The notes under the pieces were generated by a model. The model made no database searches, had not been told where the DNA came from, and was given only the letters and a program-made list of their open reading frames with translations. 64,000 bases of DNA. It comes from Allobosea sp. CS1GBMeth4. Lineage in GTDB: Bacteria; Pseudomonadota; Alphaproteobacteria; Rhizobiales; Beijerinckiaceae. Position 1 is the first letter of the stretch. Each line of letters opens with the position of its first letter. The position numbers were made by a program, and so were the translations under genes. The DNA is taken from contig NZ_FYAS01000030.1 in the NCBI RefSeq assembly GCF_900185715.1, forward strand, positions 186,001 to 250,000, written 5' to 3'. Positions 17,290 through 27,324 of this stretch are shown one piece after another.

Positions 17290-18576
17290 ATGACGGCAAG
17301 CGATGCACACCGCGCCATCGAGGCGGTCTTCCGGATCGAGTCTCCGAAGCTGATCGCGGGCCTCGCCCGCCTCACCCGCGATGTCGGCCGGGCAGAGGAA
17401 CTGGCGCAGGACGCGCTCGTCGCCGCGCTCCAGCAATGGCCGGACGAGGGCGTGCCGCGCAATCCCGGCGCCTGGCTGATGCAAGCCGCCAAGCACCGCG
17501 CCCTCGACGGCCTTCGGCGCGACAGGATGCTGAAACGCAAGCATGAGGAGATCGGCCGCGACCTAGACGAGGAGGACGATCCGGTCGCGCAGATCGAGCA
17601 GGCGCTCGACGACGAGCTCGGCGACGACCTGCTCAGGCTGATCTTCACCGCCTGCCACCCGGTGCTCGCGGTCGAGGCGCGACTGGCGCTGACCTTGCGC
17701 CTGATCGGCGGGCTCACCACCGAGGAGATCGCCCGCGCCTTCCTGGTGCCGGAGCCGACCATGGCGCAACGTCTCGTCAGGGCGAAGAAGGCGCTGGCCG
17801 AGGCCGGGGTGCCCTATGAGGTGCCGCACGGGCCCGAGCTGGCGAACCGGCTCGCCTCCGTGCTCGAGGTGGTCTACCTGATCTTCAACGAGGGCTATGC
17901 CGCGACCGCCGGCGAGGACTGGGTGCGCCCGGCCCTGTGCCAGGAGGCGATGCGGCTCGGGCGCGTCCTCGCCGGCCTCGCGCCGCTGGAGCCGGAGGTG
18001 CACGGCCTCGTCGCGTTGATGGAGCTCCAGGCCTCGCGCCTGCGCGCCCGCATTGGCGCCGATGGCGAGCCGGTCCTGCTGCTCGACCAGAACCGGGCGC
18101 GCTGGGACCGGCTGCTGATCAATCACGGCCTCGGGGCGCTGGCGACCGCGCGGAGCCTGTCGGCTGCGCCCGGGCCTTACGTGCTGCAGGCCGAGCTCGC
18201 CGCCTGCCATGCGCGGGCCCGCACCGCCGATGAGACCGACTGGCGCCGGATCGCGGCGCTCTACGGTGCGCTCGGCGCGCTGACGCCCTCGCCCGTGATC
18301 GAGCTCAACCGCGCGGTCGCGGTCGCGATGGCGGATGGGCCGGCGGCGGGGCTCGCGCTGGTCGACGCGCTCGCCGGCGCTCCTGCGCTAAAGAACTACC
18401 ATCTTCTGCCGAGCGTGCGGGCCGACCTGCTGGTCAAGCTCGGTCGCCATGGCGAGGCGGAGGCCGAGTTCAGCCGCGCCGCCGCCATGACCAGGAACCG
18501 GCGTGAGCGCGAGCTGCTGCTGGGCCGGGCGCAGAGCGCGCGGGAGGCAAGTCAAGCCACCCCGGCTGCGTCCTGA
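17290..18576 (+). CDS. ECF42-type RNA polymerase sigma factor with C-terminal extension (DUF6596)
   Basis: A 428-residue sigma factor. Residues 1-90 form region 2 (GRAEELAQDALVAALQQWP, NPGAWLMQAAKHRALDGLRR). Residues about 110-175 form region 4 with a helix-turn-helix (LRLIGGLTTEEIARAFLVPEPTMAQRLVRAKKAL). A TPR-like extension of some 230 residues follows (VYLIFNEGYAA, LLDQNRARWDRLLI, PVIELNRAVAVAMADGP), the hallmark of ECF42. This extension stands in for a separate anti-sigma factor. It is linked to two DGPF genes and a DHFR-like gene, as in many genomes. Confidence 0.92.
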   Translation: MTASDAHRAIEAVFRIESPKLIAGLARLTRDVGRAEELAQDALVAALQQWPDEGVPRNPGAWLMQAAKHRALDGLRRDRMLKRKHEEIGRDLDEEDDPVAQIEQALDDELGDDLLRLIFTACHPVLAVEARLALTLRLIGGLTTEEIARAFLVPEPTMAQRLVRAKKALAEAGVPYEVPHGPELANRLASVLEVVYLIFNEGYAATAGEDWVRPALCQEAMRLGRVLAGLAPLEPEVHGLVALMELQASRLRARIGADGEPVLLLDQNRARWDRLLINHGLGALATARSLSAAPGPYVLQAELAACHARARTADETDWRRIAALYGALGALTPSPVIELNRAVAVAMADGPAAGLALVDALAGAPALKNYHLLPSVRADLLVKLGRHGEAEAEFSRAAAMTRNRRERELLLGRAQSAREASQATPAAS

Positions 18577-18584
18577 ACCACGTC

Positions 18585-18624
18585 GTCATTCCGGCCATAG
18601 CGAAGCGGAGCGCCGGAATGACGG
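18585..18624. repeat. Short REP-type palindrome after the sigma-factor gene
   Basis: GTCATTCCGGC and the inverted GCCGGAATGAC enclose CATAGCGAAGCGGAGC. It lies nine bases after the sigma-factor stop codon and may stabilise or end its mRNA. Confidence 0.65.
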
Positions 18625-18657
18625 TCGATTTTCTACGAGTGCGCGAGCGCAGTAGGC

Positions 18658-19023
18658 TCAGTGCCGCGTGCCGATGGTGAAGTTGCCGCAGCGAATCTTC
18701 TCCGGCAGCGCTTCGGCGAAGACGGCGGTCGCCTCCTCGCCATAGGTCTCGACCAGCGTGCGCATCGCCGCGAACAGGGCCGCGTGGGCGAGCGCGTCGG
18801 AATCGAGCCCGTCCTGGCGCGCTTCGGCGAAGGCGTCCTCGACATAGCAATAGGCGACGCGGCGGGCGTCCTTGACGTCCTCGGCGAGCGTCGGGTCGAG
18901 CGGCAGGTCGTCGGAGAGCACGGACATGAAGGCAGCGGACCCGGCGTCGAAGGAACCAACGGGCGGAACGGCGCGCGAGGCGACCATCCCGGTGATTTGC
19001 CCGCCGACAATACGGTCCGGCAT
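18658..19023 (-). CDS. Conserved hypothetical protein, mostly helical
   Basis: A protein of up to 121 residues with no recognised domain. The region from SVLSDDLPLDPTLAEDV onward is acidic and helical with an even codon pattern, ending CGNFTIGTRH. The first 32 residues look less like protein, so the true start may be the ATG at 18927 (89 residues). Neither start has a clear Shine-Dalgarno sequence. It is flanked by a REP element on one side and a 200-base gap without visible genes on the other. Confidence 0.55.
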   Translation of the reverse strand: MPDRIVGGQITGMVASRAVPPVGSFDAGSAAFMSVLSDDLPLDPTLAEDVKDARRVAYCYVEDAFAEARQDGLDSDALAHAALFAAMRTLVETYGEEATAVFAEALPEKIRCGNFTIGTRH

Positions 19024-19227
19024 GCGCGGGCGCCATCACGGTCTTTAAGAAAGGTTAATTCGCAGGGGACAATTCTGCCTAAGGCTGGCGCAACGCCGTC
19101 CCGATTCCGGGTCGCGCAGCCTTCCGTCGGGCGCCGATCGCCATCCGGCTCCGTGCCTGAGCACCGGATTGCCCCGAGATGCGACACCCACCCTCGGGGC
19201 CGCAGCTCCGACGCCACTCGCCTTTAC

Positions 19228-19953
19228 CTAGAGATCCGTGCTTTGGGGCAGGATCACGAGGTCCCTGATGGTGACGGTCCGGGGCCGCGTCAGCATGAAG
19301 TGAACGGCCTCCGCCACCTCCTCGGCCTCGAGCAGGCCGCCGCGGGCACGCTCGGCCGCTAGCTTCTCGGGCGGCCAGTCGGCGATCAGCGCGGTCGCCA
19401 CCGGGCCGGGCAGGACCGCCCCGACACGCAGCCCATGCGGGATGACCTGGCGCCGGACCGTATGGACGAAGGCCTGTACCGCGTGCTTCGAGGCGGTGTA
19501 GACGGGCTCCCACACCACCGCCTCGACGCCGGCGACCGAGCTGGTCACCAGGATGTCGCCGGTCCTGCGCCCGATCATGTGCGGCAGCACCGCGCGGACG
19601 CTGCGGAACACCGCGTTGACGTTCAGAGTGAGCATGCGGTCCCAGGCGTCCGGATCGCCGTCCGCGACAGGCCCGCCGACATAGGAGCCGGCATTGGCGT
19701 GGAAGATGTCGAGCTGCCCCGTCTCGGCGAGGATGCGCGGCATCATTCCGGCGACCGATGCGGGCTCGGCCAGGTCGACGACCAGCGGCGATGCCGGCGC
19801 GCCGAGCGCCTGGCAGGCGCGAGCGAGCGCTTCGCCGTCGCGGTCGATCAGGACGACGCGCGCTCCGGCGGCGACCAGCCGCTTCGCGCAGGCGAGCCCG
19901 ATCCCCGAAGCGGCCCCGGTGATCGCGGCGACTTTTCCGCTCAGTTCCTGCAT
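19228..19953 (-). CDS. Short-chain dehydrogenase, probable ribitol 2-dehydrogenase
   Basis: A 241-residue classical SDR. It has the cofactor motif TGAASGIG near residue 13, an NAG motif ([10 protein letters not shown]), a catalytic Ser in ILVTSSVAG, and YTASK with the Tyr and Lys. The Asp after beta-strand 2 (LIDRD) favours NAD. The start MQELSGKV overlaps the kinase stop by one base. Pairing with a D-ribulokinase-like FGGY kinase and a LacI repressor suggests oxidation of ribitol to D-ribulose, followed by phosphorylation. Another polyol substrate is possible. Confidence 0.82.
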   Translation of the reverse strand: MQELSGKVAAITGAASGIGLACAKRLVAAGARVVLIDRDGEALARACQALGAPASPLVVDLAEPASVAGMMPRILAETGQLDIFHANAGSYVGGPVADGDPDAWDRMLTLNVNAVFRSVRAVLPHMIGRRTGDILVTSSVAGVEAVVWEPVYTASKHAVQAFVHTVRRQVIPHGLRVGAVLPGPVATALIADWPPEKLAAERARGGLLEAEEVAEAVHFMLTRPRTVTIRDLVILPQSTDL

Positions 19954-21605
19954 CACCTCGTCTCCCTCGCCTGGTCGTCCTGCGGCGCCCGCATGAGCTC
20001 GCGCGCGGCTCGCGCCGCCTGCTGAAGCCGGCCGAAGGCGGCGAAGCGCCGCTCGTGCAGGCTGGCGACGTCCCCGCCCGCGGGCAGGCAGGCGCCGGCC
20101 CCGGGCGCCATGCGCGACATGGCCTCCTCCAGTGACGCGAACAGGCCGGCCGCCGTCGCGCCGAGCATCGCCGAGCCGAGGAGGACCGGGTCGACGCCGT
20201 CGGGGACGAGCACCGGCAGCCCGGTACAATCGGCCAGCATCTGCCGGATCAGCGGATCGCGCCCGGCGCCGCCGCTGAGAACGATGGCTTCGATCGCGGC
20301 GCCCGCGGCGCGGCTCGCCTCGAGAATCTGCCGCAGCCCGTAGCCGATCCCCGTCAGGCCGGCGACGTAGAGCGAGACCAGATGCACAAGATCGCGCTCC
20401 ATGCCGAGCCCGGCGATCAGGCCGCGCGCCTGCGGGTCGGCCTGCGGCGAACGGTTGCCGAGGAAATCGGGCACGACGACGAGTCCTCCGGCCAGACGCA
20501 CCGCATCGGATGCGTCGCCGGCCCGCGCCAGCGCCTGCGCGGCCAGCCAGGCCGGCGTCGAGAGGTCCGCGGCCGCCGCCAGCGACCCGGCTTCCGCCGC
20601 CGCCGGATGGAAGGCGATCAGTTGCTCGATCGCGGCGCCGGCACCCGACTGGCCGCCTTCGTTCAGCCAGAAGCCCGGGGCCATGGCGGAGAAATACGGG
20701 CCCCAGAGTCCGGGAATGAAGCGCGGCTCGCGGCTGCTCGTCAGGGTACAGGCCGAGGTCCCGAAGACATAGGCCATCCGCGTCAGCGCCGTGCCATGGG
20801 GCGAGACGACGCCGATCGAGCCGACGCCGCCGGCATGGGCGTCGATCAGCCCCGCCGCGACGGCCGTTCCCGGCCGCAGGCCGAGCTCGGCGGCGGCCCG
20901 CGCCGTCAGGCCGCTGCCCAGCGCGGTCCCGCCCGGCACGATCTCCCGGCCGATGCGGGCGAAGCCGTCCTCGCCGAGGTCGCCGAGCCCGACCTCGGCG
21001 AAATAGCCGCCGTCCCAGCGCGCCTCATGCGCGAGATAGGTCCATTTGCAGGTCACCGTGCAGGTCGACCGCGCCAGCGAGCCGCTGGCGCGCCAGGTCA
21101 GGAAATCGGTCAGATCGAAGAACTGCCAGGCCGCCGCATAGGTCCGCGGCAGAGTCTCCTTGAGCCAGAGCAGCTTCGGCGTCTCCATCTCGGGCGAGAT
21201 CGTGCCGCCGACATAGGCGAGCACCGGATGCCCGCCGCGATTGATCCGCTCGGCCTGGTCGAGGGCGCGATGATCCATCCAGACGATGACGTCGCGGCTG
21301 GAGTCGCCATGGCGGCCGACGGGGAGAGGCGTCCCGCCCTCGCCCAGCACCACCAGCGAACAGGTCGCGTCGAAGCCGATCCCGGCCACCGCCTCCGGCG
21401 CCAGCCCGGCCTGGGCCATGGCCTCGCGCACGCAGGCGCAGACGGCGCGCCAGATGTCGTCGCTCGACTGCTCGGCGATGTCGGGCCCGTCCCGATACAG
21501 GGCGATGTCGTGCTTCGCCGTCGCGACCATCCGCCCGCTTCGGGTGAAGATGCCGGCGCGGGCGCTGCCGGTGCCGACATCGATGCCGACGACGTATTCG
21601 CTCAT
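19953..21605 (-). CDS. FGGY-family carbohydrate kinase, probable D-ribulokinase
   Basis: A 550-residue kinase, long for FGGY members and in the size range of ribulokinases. It begins [16 protein letters not shown] (phosphate-1 motif). The substrate-site landmarks [22 protein letters not shown] and [14 protein letters not shown] follow, then the C-terminal ATP site [17 protein letters not shown]. The start MSEYVVGID was chosen because the longer open frame adds non-homologous sequence. It lies between the LacI gene and the SDR and is co-oriented with both. Confidence 0.87.
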   Translation of the reverse strand: MSEYVVGIDVGTGSARAGIFTRSGRMVATAKHDIALYRDGPDIAEQSSDDIWRAVCACVREAMAQAGLAPEAVAGIGFDATCSLVVLGEGGTPLPVGRHGDSSRDVIVWMDHRALDQAERINRGGHPVLAYVGGTISPEMETPKLLWLKETLPRTYAAAWQFFDLTDFLTWRASGSLARSTCTVTCKWTYLAHEARWDGGYFAEVGLGDLGEDGFARIGREIVPGGTALGSGLTARAAAELGLRPGTAVAAGLIDAHAGGVGSIGVVSPHGTALTRMAYVFGTSACTLTSSREPRFIPGLWGPYFSAMAPGFWLNEGGQSGAGAAIEQLIAFHPAAAEAGSLAAAADLSTPAWLAAQALARAGDASDAVRLAGGLVVVPDFLGNRSPQADPQARGLIAGLGMERDLVHLVSLYVAGLTGIGYGLRQILEASRAAGAAIEAIVLSGGAGRDPLIRQMLADCTGLPVLVPDGVDPVLLGSAMLGATAAGLFASLEEAMSRMAPGAGACLPAGGDVASLHERRFAAFGRLQQAARAARELMRAPQDDQARETR

Positions 21606-21708
21606 GACAGGCGCTCCGCAGGCTGGGTCCGTACCGTTCGCTGAGACACGCTTTCCCTCCGAGACGATCTCGACGCGGGCTGCGCGTCCGGCAACCCAGC
21701 GTCGCCGA

Positions 21709-22794
21709 TCAGTGAACGGCGCGAGCCGGCGGCAGCGCCGACGCGGCGTCCGGCGGATCGGGCCCGAGATCGGAACCGCCGGCGGACGGCATGTCGCGCA
21801 CGGAATCGCGGACCTGCAGGCTCGTCTGCAGCACGAGCCGTTGCGGCGGCGCGGCGTCGCCATCCATGCGCGCGCGCAGCCTCCGCCAGGCCGCGGCCGC
21901 GATCTCCGCGACCGGCTGCCGGATCGCCGTGACGCCGGTCCTGCGCGCGCTCATCCAGGGATAGTCGTCGAAGCCGACCACGGAGACCGGATCGGGGCTG
22001 TCGATGCGCAGGCGCGCCAGGGCCGTGAGCGTGGCCAGCGTGGTGACGTTGGTCAGCGCGATGACGGCGCCCGGCCGCCGATGCCGCTCGAGCCAGTGCT
22101 GGAAGACGTCGGCGCCGCGCTCGGCCTGCGAGCCGAGCTCCAGCACGGTCGCGGCGCAACCGCCCCGCGCATGGATCAGCTCGCAGGCGCCGCGGACGCG
22201 CTCCCGGATCGGCGAGACGGCGAGGCTGGAGGCCGCGACGACGATGTCGCGATGCCCCCGGTCGACGAGATGGCGGGCGGCGATCTCGCCCGCTTCGCGA
22301 TTGTCGATCGCGACCGTGTCGACGACGCTGCCCGCCGGCGGTACGCGGTCGGCGAGCACCAGCGGCAGCCGGCCGATCTCGCCGTCCAGGCCGGCGGGCA
22401 GGGCGTCGCTGCAGGGCACGACGATCAGCCCCGCCGGGCGCCAGGCCAGCAGCGCGCGCAGCCGCGATCGCTCCAGGGCCGGATCGTCGCGCGAGCTGGC
22501 GACGATGATGTCGTAGCCGTCGGCCCCGGCCCTGATCTCGAGCTGCGAGACCAGCGCGGTGAAGAAGGCGTCGTCGAGATCCGGCACCAGCACGCCGACC
22601 ACGCGCGCCTGCCCCGAGCGCAGCCGCGAGGCGGCGCGGTCGACCTGGTAGGACAGCTCCTGCGCCGCCTGGCGGACGCGCGCCTGGAGCGCGGCATTGA
22701 CCGGCTTGCTGCCGCTGAAGACGTTGGAGACGGTGGCGATCGAGACGCCGGCCCGCGCCGCGACATCCTTGATCGTGATGCGCTTTCCGCCCAC
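21709..22794 (-). CDS. LacI-family transcriptional regulator (polyol operon)
   Basis: A 361-residue repressor. The N-terminal helix-turn-helix ITIKDVAARAGVSIATVSNV and the hinge motif with AASRLRSGQARVVGVLVPD are followed by a periplasmic-binding-protein-like effector domain and a proline-rich tail. It is the first gene of a minus-strand set with the FGGY kinase and SDR. A strong inverted-repeat operator lies directly upstream of its start, implying autoregulation and control of the set. Confidence 0.93.
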   Translation of the reverse strand: MGGKRITIKDVAARAGVSIATVSNVFSGSKPVNAALQARVRQAAQELSYQVDRAASRLRSGQARVVGVLVPDLDDAFFTALVSQLEIRAGADGYDIIVASSRDDPALERSRLRALLAWRPAGLIVVPCSDALPAGLDGEIGRLPLVLADRVPPAGSVVDTVAIDNREAGEIAARHLVDRGHRDIVVAASSLAVSPIRERVRGACELIHARGGCAATVLELGSQAERGADVFQHWLERHRRPGAVIALTNVTTLATLTALARLRIDSPDPVSVVGFDDYPWMSARRTGVTAIRQPVAEIAAAAWRRLRARMDGDAAPPQRLVLQTSLQVRDSVRDMPSAGGSDLGPDPPDAASALPPARAVH

Positions 22795-22802
22795 GCTTCC
22801 AT

Positions 22803-22837
22803 CCTGTTAAACGTTTAACGGAAAAACGTTTAACAGG
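22803..22837. promoter_or_regulatory. LacI-type operator pair upstream of the polyol operon
   Basis: GTTAAACGTTTAAC (22806-22819) is a perfect 14-base palindrome with the central CG of LacI operators. A second half-matching site is centred 15 bases further on. The outer 13 bases at 22803-22815 and 22825-22837 are also exact inverted repeats. The block lies 9-43 bases before the LacI start. Confidence 0.78.
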
Positions 22838-22939
22838 ACGGAAGCGGCTCGGCAATCATGCGGCGCAGCAGAGCTCGCGTACCTTCGAAGCGGGCGGCCG
22901 CGCTCCGGGCGATCGGCCTCGGCACCGGAAAGCCCTCGC

Positions 22940-23941
22940 CTACTTCACCACGAAGCCGTGCGCGAACGGGTCGCGATCGTCGATGAAGATGGTGTTGTAG
23001 CCGGTCATGCGGGCCCAGCCGGCGATCGAGGGGATGATCGCCTCGCGGTTCGCGACCGTCGTCGCCGCCTCGACCCGGCCCTTGAACAGCGAGCCGATGA
23101 TCGATTCATGGACGAACTCGTCGCCGACCGCGAGCTTGCCCTTGGCGGCGAGCTGCGCCATCCGCGCCGAGGTGCCGGTGCCGCAGGGCGAGCGGTCGAT
23201 CGCCTTCTCGCCGTAGAACACGGCGTTGCGGGCATGGGCGCCGTCCTGCGTCGCCTTGCCGGTCCACTGGATATGGGAGAGCCCCCGGATCTCCGGATGC
23301 TCCGGATGGACGAACTCGTATTTCGCGTTCAGCGCCGCCCGCAGCTTCGGCGACCAGCCGACCAGCTCGCCGGCGCTGTGATCGGCCATGTCGCGGAAGT
23401 TCTTCTGCGGCTCGACGATCGCATAGAAATTGCCGCCATAGGCGACGTCGACGACGATCTCGCCGAGCCCCTCGACCTCGGCCGTCAGCCCTTCCGCGTA
23501 GAGGAAGCCCGGGACATTGGTGAGGCGGACCTCCTCGACGAAGCGGCCTTCCTGGCGATAGCTGATGTCGACCTTGCCCGCCGGCGCGTCGATCGAGAGC
23601 CTGCCTGGCTCGCGCGGCGTGATCAGCCCGTTCTCGATGCCCATGGTGATCGTGCCGATCGTGCCATGGCCGCACATCGGCAGGCAGCCCGAGGTCTCGA
23701 TGAACAGCACGGCGACGTCACAATCGGGCCGCGTCGGCGGATAGAGGATAGAGCCCGACATCATGTCGTGGCCGCGCGGCTCGAACATCAGCCCGGTGCG
23801 GACCCAGTCGAACTCGCGCAGGAAATGCGCCCGCTTCTCCAGCATGGTCGCGCCTTCCAGGCGCGGGCCGCCGCCCGAGACCAGGCGGACCGGATTGCCG
23901 CAGGTGTGGCCGTCGATGCAGGAGAAGGTGTGGCTGGCCAT
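22940..23941 (-). CDS. 4-hydroxyproline epimerase (proline racemase family)
   Basis: A 333-residue enzyme interconverting trans-4-hydroxy-L-proline and cis-4-hydroxy-D-proline without cofactor. Both catalytic cysteines are present, C90 in LPMCGHGTIG and C253 in SPCGTGTSA. That excludes the trans-3-hydroxyproline dehydratase subgroup, where one is Thr. The length equals typical hydroxyproline epimerases. The gene is divergent from the Ldh-family reductase and close to a DapA-family deaminase and a GntR gene, the usual hydroxyproline context. Confidence 0.92.
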   Translation of the reverse strand: MASHTFSCIDGHTCGNPVRLVSGGGPRLEGATMLEKRAHFLREFDWVRTGLMFEPRGHDMMSGSILYPPTRPDCDVAVLFIETSGCLPMCGHGTIGTITMGIENGLITPREPGRLSIDAPAGKVDISYRQEGRFVEEVRLTNVPGFLYAEGLTAEVEGLGEIVVDVAYGGNFYAIVEPQKNFRDMADHSAGELVGWSPKLRAALNAKYEFVHPEHPEIRGLSHIQWTGKATQDGAHARNAVFYGEKAIDRSPCGTGTSARMAQLAAKGKLAVGDEFVHESIIGSLFKGRVEAATTVANREAIIPSIAGWARMTGYNTIFIDDRDPFAHGFVVK

Positions 23942-23996
23942 GGTTCAGAACTTTCCTGAGGCGTACAGAGCCTGCTTGAAGTCATGTCGGCTTTTT

Positions 23997-24020
23997 GAAT
24001 ACAGCATGTATACAGATTTG
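23997..24020. promoter_or_regulatory. Candidate GntR operator between epimerase and reductase genes
   Basis: The divergent promoter region holds GAATACAG followed by the palindrome TGTATACA (24007-24014) and then GATTTG. The tail ATACAGATTTG resembles ATACAGATTG found upstream of the GntR gene at 28055-28064. Confidence 0.4.
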
Positions 24021-24043
24021 CAACGGCAGAGCGAGGCAACGCC

Positions 24044-25078
24044 ATGAGCAAGACGACGATCCTCAGCATGGCGGCGCTGACGCGCCGGATCGAGGCGGTC
24101 TTCCGCAAGGGCGGATTGTCGCCGCTTCATGCCGCGGCGCTTTCCCGCGTGATCGCCGCCGGCGAGCGCGACGGCTGCAAATCGCATGGCGTCTTCCGGG
24201 TCGAGGGCTGCCTGCGCACCATCAAGGCCGGCAAGGTCTCGCCCGAGGCCGACCCCGTCCTGCACGATGACGGCTCGGCCGTGCTGCGCGTTTCGGCCGG
24301 CGGCGCCTTCTCCTGCGCCGGCTTCGAGCTGGGAGCCCCCGCCCTCGCCGAGCGAGCCAAGCAGCTCGGCCTGGCCGCGCTGGTGATCAATGACTGCACC
24401 CATTTCTCGGCGCTCTGGCCGGAAGTCGAGGCGCTCGCCGAAATGGGCGTCGCCGCGCTGGCGATGTGCCCGAGCTATGCCACCGTCGCGCCGGCCGGTG
24501 GAATCAGTGCCCTGCTCGGCACCAACCCGCTCGCCTTCGGCTGGCCGCGCCAGGGTGGGCACCCTTACGTCTTCGACTTCGCCACCAGCGTCGCCGCGCG
24601 CGGCGAGATCGAGCTGTACCGCCGGGCCGGCAAGCCCCTGCCCGAAGGCTGGGCGCTCGATTCCGCGGGCCAGCCGACCACCGACCCGACCGCGGCGCTC
24701 GCCGGGGCGATGCTGCCCTTTGGCGGGCACAAGGGCTCGGCGATCTCGACCATGATCGAACTCTTGGCCGGGGTGATGATCGGCGACCTGACCAGCCGGG
24801 GCGCGCTCGATTTCTTGGGTACCACGACGCTGGCGCCGCAGCATGGCGAGCTGATCCTGGCGTTCTCGCCCGAGCGCTTCGCCGCCGGCCGTCCCGGCGA
24901 TCCCTTCGCCCGTGCCGAGATCCTGTTCGAGGCGATCGCCGGACAGGGCGCACGCCTGCCCTCGCAGCGCCGCTTCAAGGCCCGCGAAAGCTCGCTGGCG
25001 GAGGGCATCGCCCTGACCACCGCCGAGATCGAGCAGCTCGACCGGCTGGAAGCGCTCGGCCTCGACGCAGTCGCCTGA
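24044..25078 (+). CDS. Ldh-family (malate/L-lactate/ureidoglycolate) NAD(P)H oxidoreductase
   Basis: A 344-residue member of the type-2 malate/lactate dehydrogenase family, which includes delta1-pyrroline-2-carboxylate and piperideine-2-carboxylate reductases. Typical segments are DGCKSHGVFRVEGCLRTI, LVINDCTHFSALWPEVE with the catalytic His, LLGTNPLAFGWP, VFDFATSVAARGEIE and GGHKGSAISTMIELLAG. Context with 4-hydroxyproline genes makes a cyclic imino-acid reductase the best guess, similar to the hypS-type genes of rhizobial hydroxyproline clusters. The substrate is inferred, not seen. Confidence 0.85.
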   Translation: MSKTTILSMAALTRRIEAVFRKGGLSPLHAAALSRVIAAGERDGCKSHGVFRVEGCLRTIKAGKVSPEADPVLHDDGSAVLRVSAGGAFSCAGFELGAPALAERAKQLGLAALVINDCTHFSALWPEVEALAEMGVAALAMCPSYATVAPAGGISALLGTNPLAFGWPRQGGHPYVFDFATSVAARGEIELYRRAGKPLPEGWALDSAGQPTTDPTAALAGAMLPFGGHKGSAISTMIELLAGVMIGDLTSRGALDFLGTTTLAPQHGELILAFSPERFAAGRPGDPFARAEILFEAIAGQGARLPSQRRFKARESSLAEGIALTTAEIEQLDRLEALGLDAVA

Positions 25079-25256
25079 CAAACAAGAAAGTCAGAGCCCC
25101 GACGCGACTGTCAGCTCACGACCCATAACGGGCATTTTCGAAGGCCGCTCTCGAAGCTTAACGGCGGACGCGCGCAGGCGTAGCAGGCTTGTCAGTGGGC
25201 AGCTTGCGCTGACATCCCCGGCTGTCGCATTCTGAGGCGCTGGCCAGGAGAATCGT

Positions 25257-26075
25257 ATGCCCAGCACCCTCCCCAAAGTTCACACAGAATTTCTGGTACG
25301 CACTCGCGATGCGGTAGCCTCCGACGAACGGTTCATCGCGCTTCTGATCGGCGGCTCGTACATTCACGGAGGGCTCGACGAACAGTCCGACCTCGACTTC
25401 GTGATCATCGTCGAAGACGACAGCTATGCCGACGTCATGGCGTCGCGCATGCGGTTTGCCGAAGCGCTGGGCGGCCTCCTCAGCGCCTTCACCGGCGAGC
25501 ATGTCGGCGAACCGCGCCTTCTGATTTGCCTCTACGGCCCACCGCTTTTGCACGTCGACTTCAAATTCACCCTCGCTTCCGATCTCGATCGCCAGATCGA
25601 ACGACGGACCGTTCTGTTTGCCCGCGATCCGGCGGCGATCGAACAACGCATGCAAGCCGGCAGTGTCGCATGGCCGAACCTGCCCTCCGAATGGTTCGAG
25701 GCGCGCGCATGGGTCTGGCTGCACTACGCAGCCACCAAGCTTGCTCGCGGTGAGCTTTACGAAGCCATAGGCATGCTCGGCTTCTTCAGGGAGCAGGTGC
25801 TCGGCCCACTTCTCTATCGCCGAACCGGCAGGGACCAGCGTGGCGTAAGACGTTTGGAGGCCCTAGGCCTAGACACATCAGACAAGATGGCTGCCACCGT
25901 TGCCCGGCACGAGGCCGCGTCGGTCGCGGATGCCATCAAGGCGTCCATCGACTGCTATCTTGACCTGCGTGCTGATGATCCAATGCTGAAACCGACGAGA
26001 GGAATGCCGGAACTCCTGTACGATTTCATCGATCGTGCTGTATTGCCGAGCGGCGGCGCCGCACCGAGAGAATAG
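25257..26075 (+). CDS. Nucleotidyltransferase-domain protein
   Basis: A 272-residue protein with a polymerase-beta-like nucleotidyltransferase core at residues 25-110: the GS motif in LIGGSYIHGGLDEQSDLDFVII, with the D-x-D pair, and a third acidic residue in LLHVDFKFT. A helical C-terminal half of the aminoglycoside/lincosamide transferase type follows. Codon use is less GC-biased than in the neighbours, and the gene interrupts the hydroxyproline cluster, suggesting later insertion. The target molecule is unknown. Resistance is possible but unproven. Confidence 0.75.
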   Translation: MPSTLPKVHTEFLVRTRDAVASDERFIALLIGGSYIHGGLDEQSDLDFVIIVEDDSYADVMASRMRFAEALGGLLSAFTGEHVGEPRLLICLYGPPLLHVDFKFTLASDLDRQIERRTVLFARDPAAIEQRMQAGSVAWPNLPSEWFEARAWVWLHYAATKLARGELYEAIGMLGFFREQVLGPLLYRRTGRDQRGVRRLEALGLDTSDKMAATVARHEAASVADAIKASIDCYLDLRADDPMLKPTRGMPELLYDFIDRAVLPSGGAAPRE

Positions 26076-26149
26076 AAGGCCCGCGACTGCTACCGACCCA
26101 ACTGAGACATTTGTCACGTCGGGCAGCTTGACACCCATGGCCCAATAAA

Positions 26150-26177
26150 CAGGCCCTCCCATCTCCGGGAAGGCCTG
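26150..26177 (-). terminator. Rho-independent terminator after the DapA-family gene
   Basis: On the minus strand an 11-pair stem (CAGGCCTTCCC with GGGAGGGCCTG, one wobble) has a six-base loop and is followed by TTTATT. It lies 16 bases after the stop codon. Confidence 0.78.
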
Positions 26178-26192
26178 TCCTGAGCAAATGCT

Positions 26193-27152
<960 letters not shown>

Positions 27153-27234
27153 CGCGCGCTCCTCGGGCTGGCTGGTTCGTTGGCGGCGTGCCTTCGCCGC
27201 TTTGATCGACAGAGATAATACTCTTTGTATTTTA

Positions 27235-27246
27235 TTTGTCGACAAA
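27235..27246. promoter_or_regulatory. Candidate GntR operator upstream of the DapA-family gene
   Basis: Perfect palindrome TTTGTCGACAAA, preceded by an AT-rich run containing TTTGTATTTTATTTG. The core TTGTCGACA recurs at 28041, before the GntR gene. Confidence 0.45.
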
Positions 27247-27324
27247 GAAGTTTGCGACGCAGAATCCCGCCAGCCCAGGCGTCGCGGACAGCTCCGAGAT
27301 GACGGCGAGGTCTGGGAGAGTGTC

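Noticed and set aside
25257-26075. Antibiotic-resistance adenylyltransferase
   Set aside because: The nucleotidyltransferase core is visible, but nothing specific to a known resistance enzyme. Only the domain-level call is supported.
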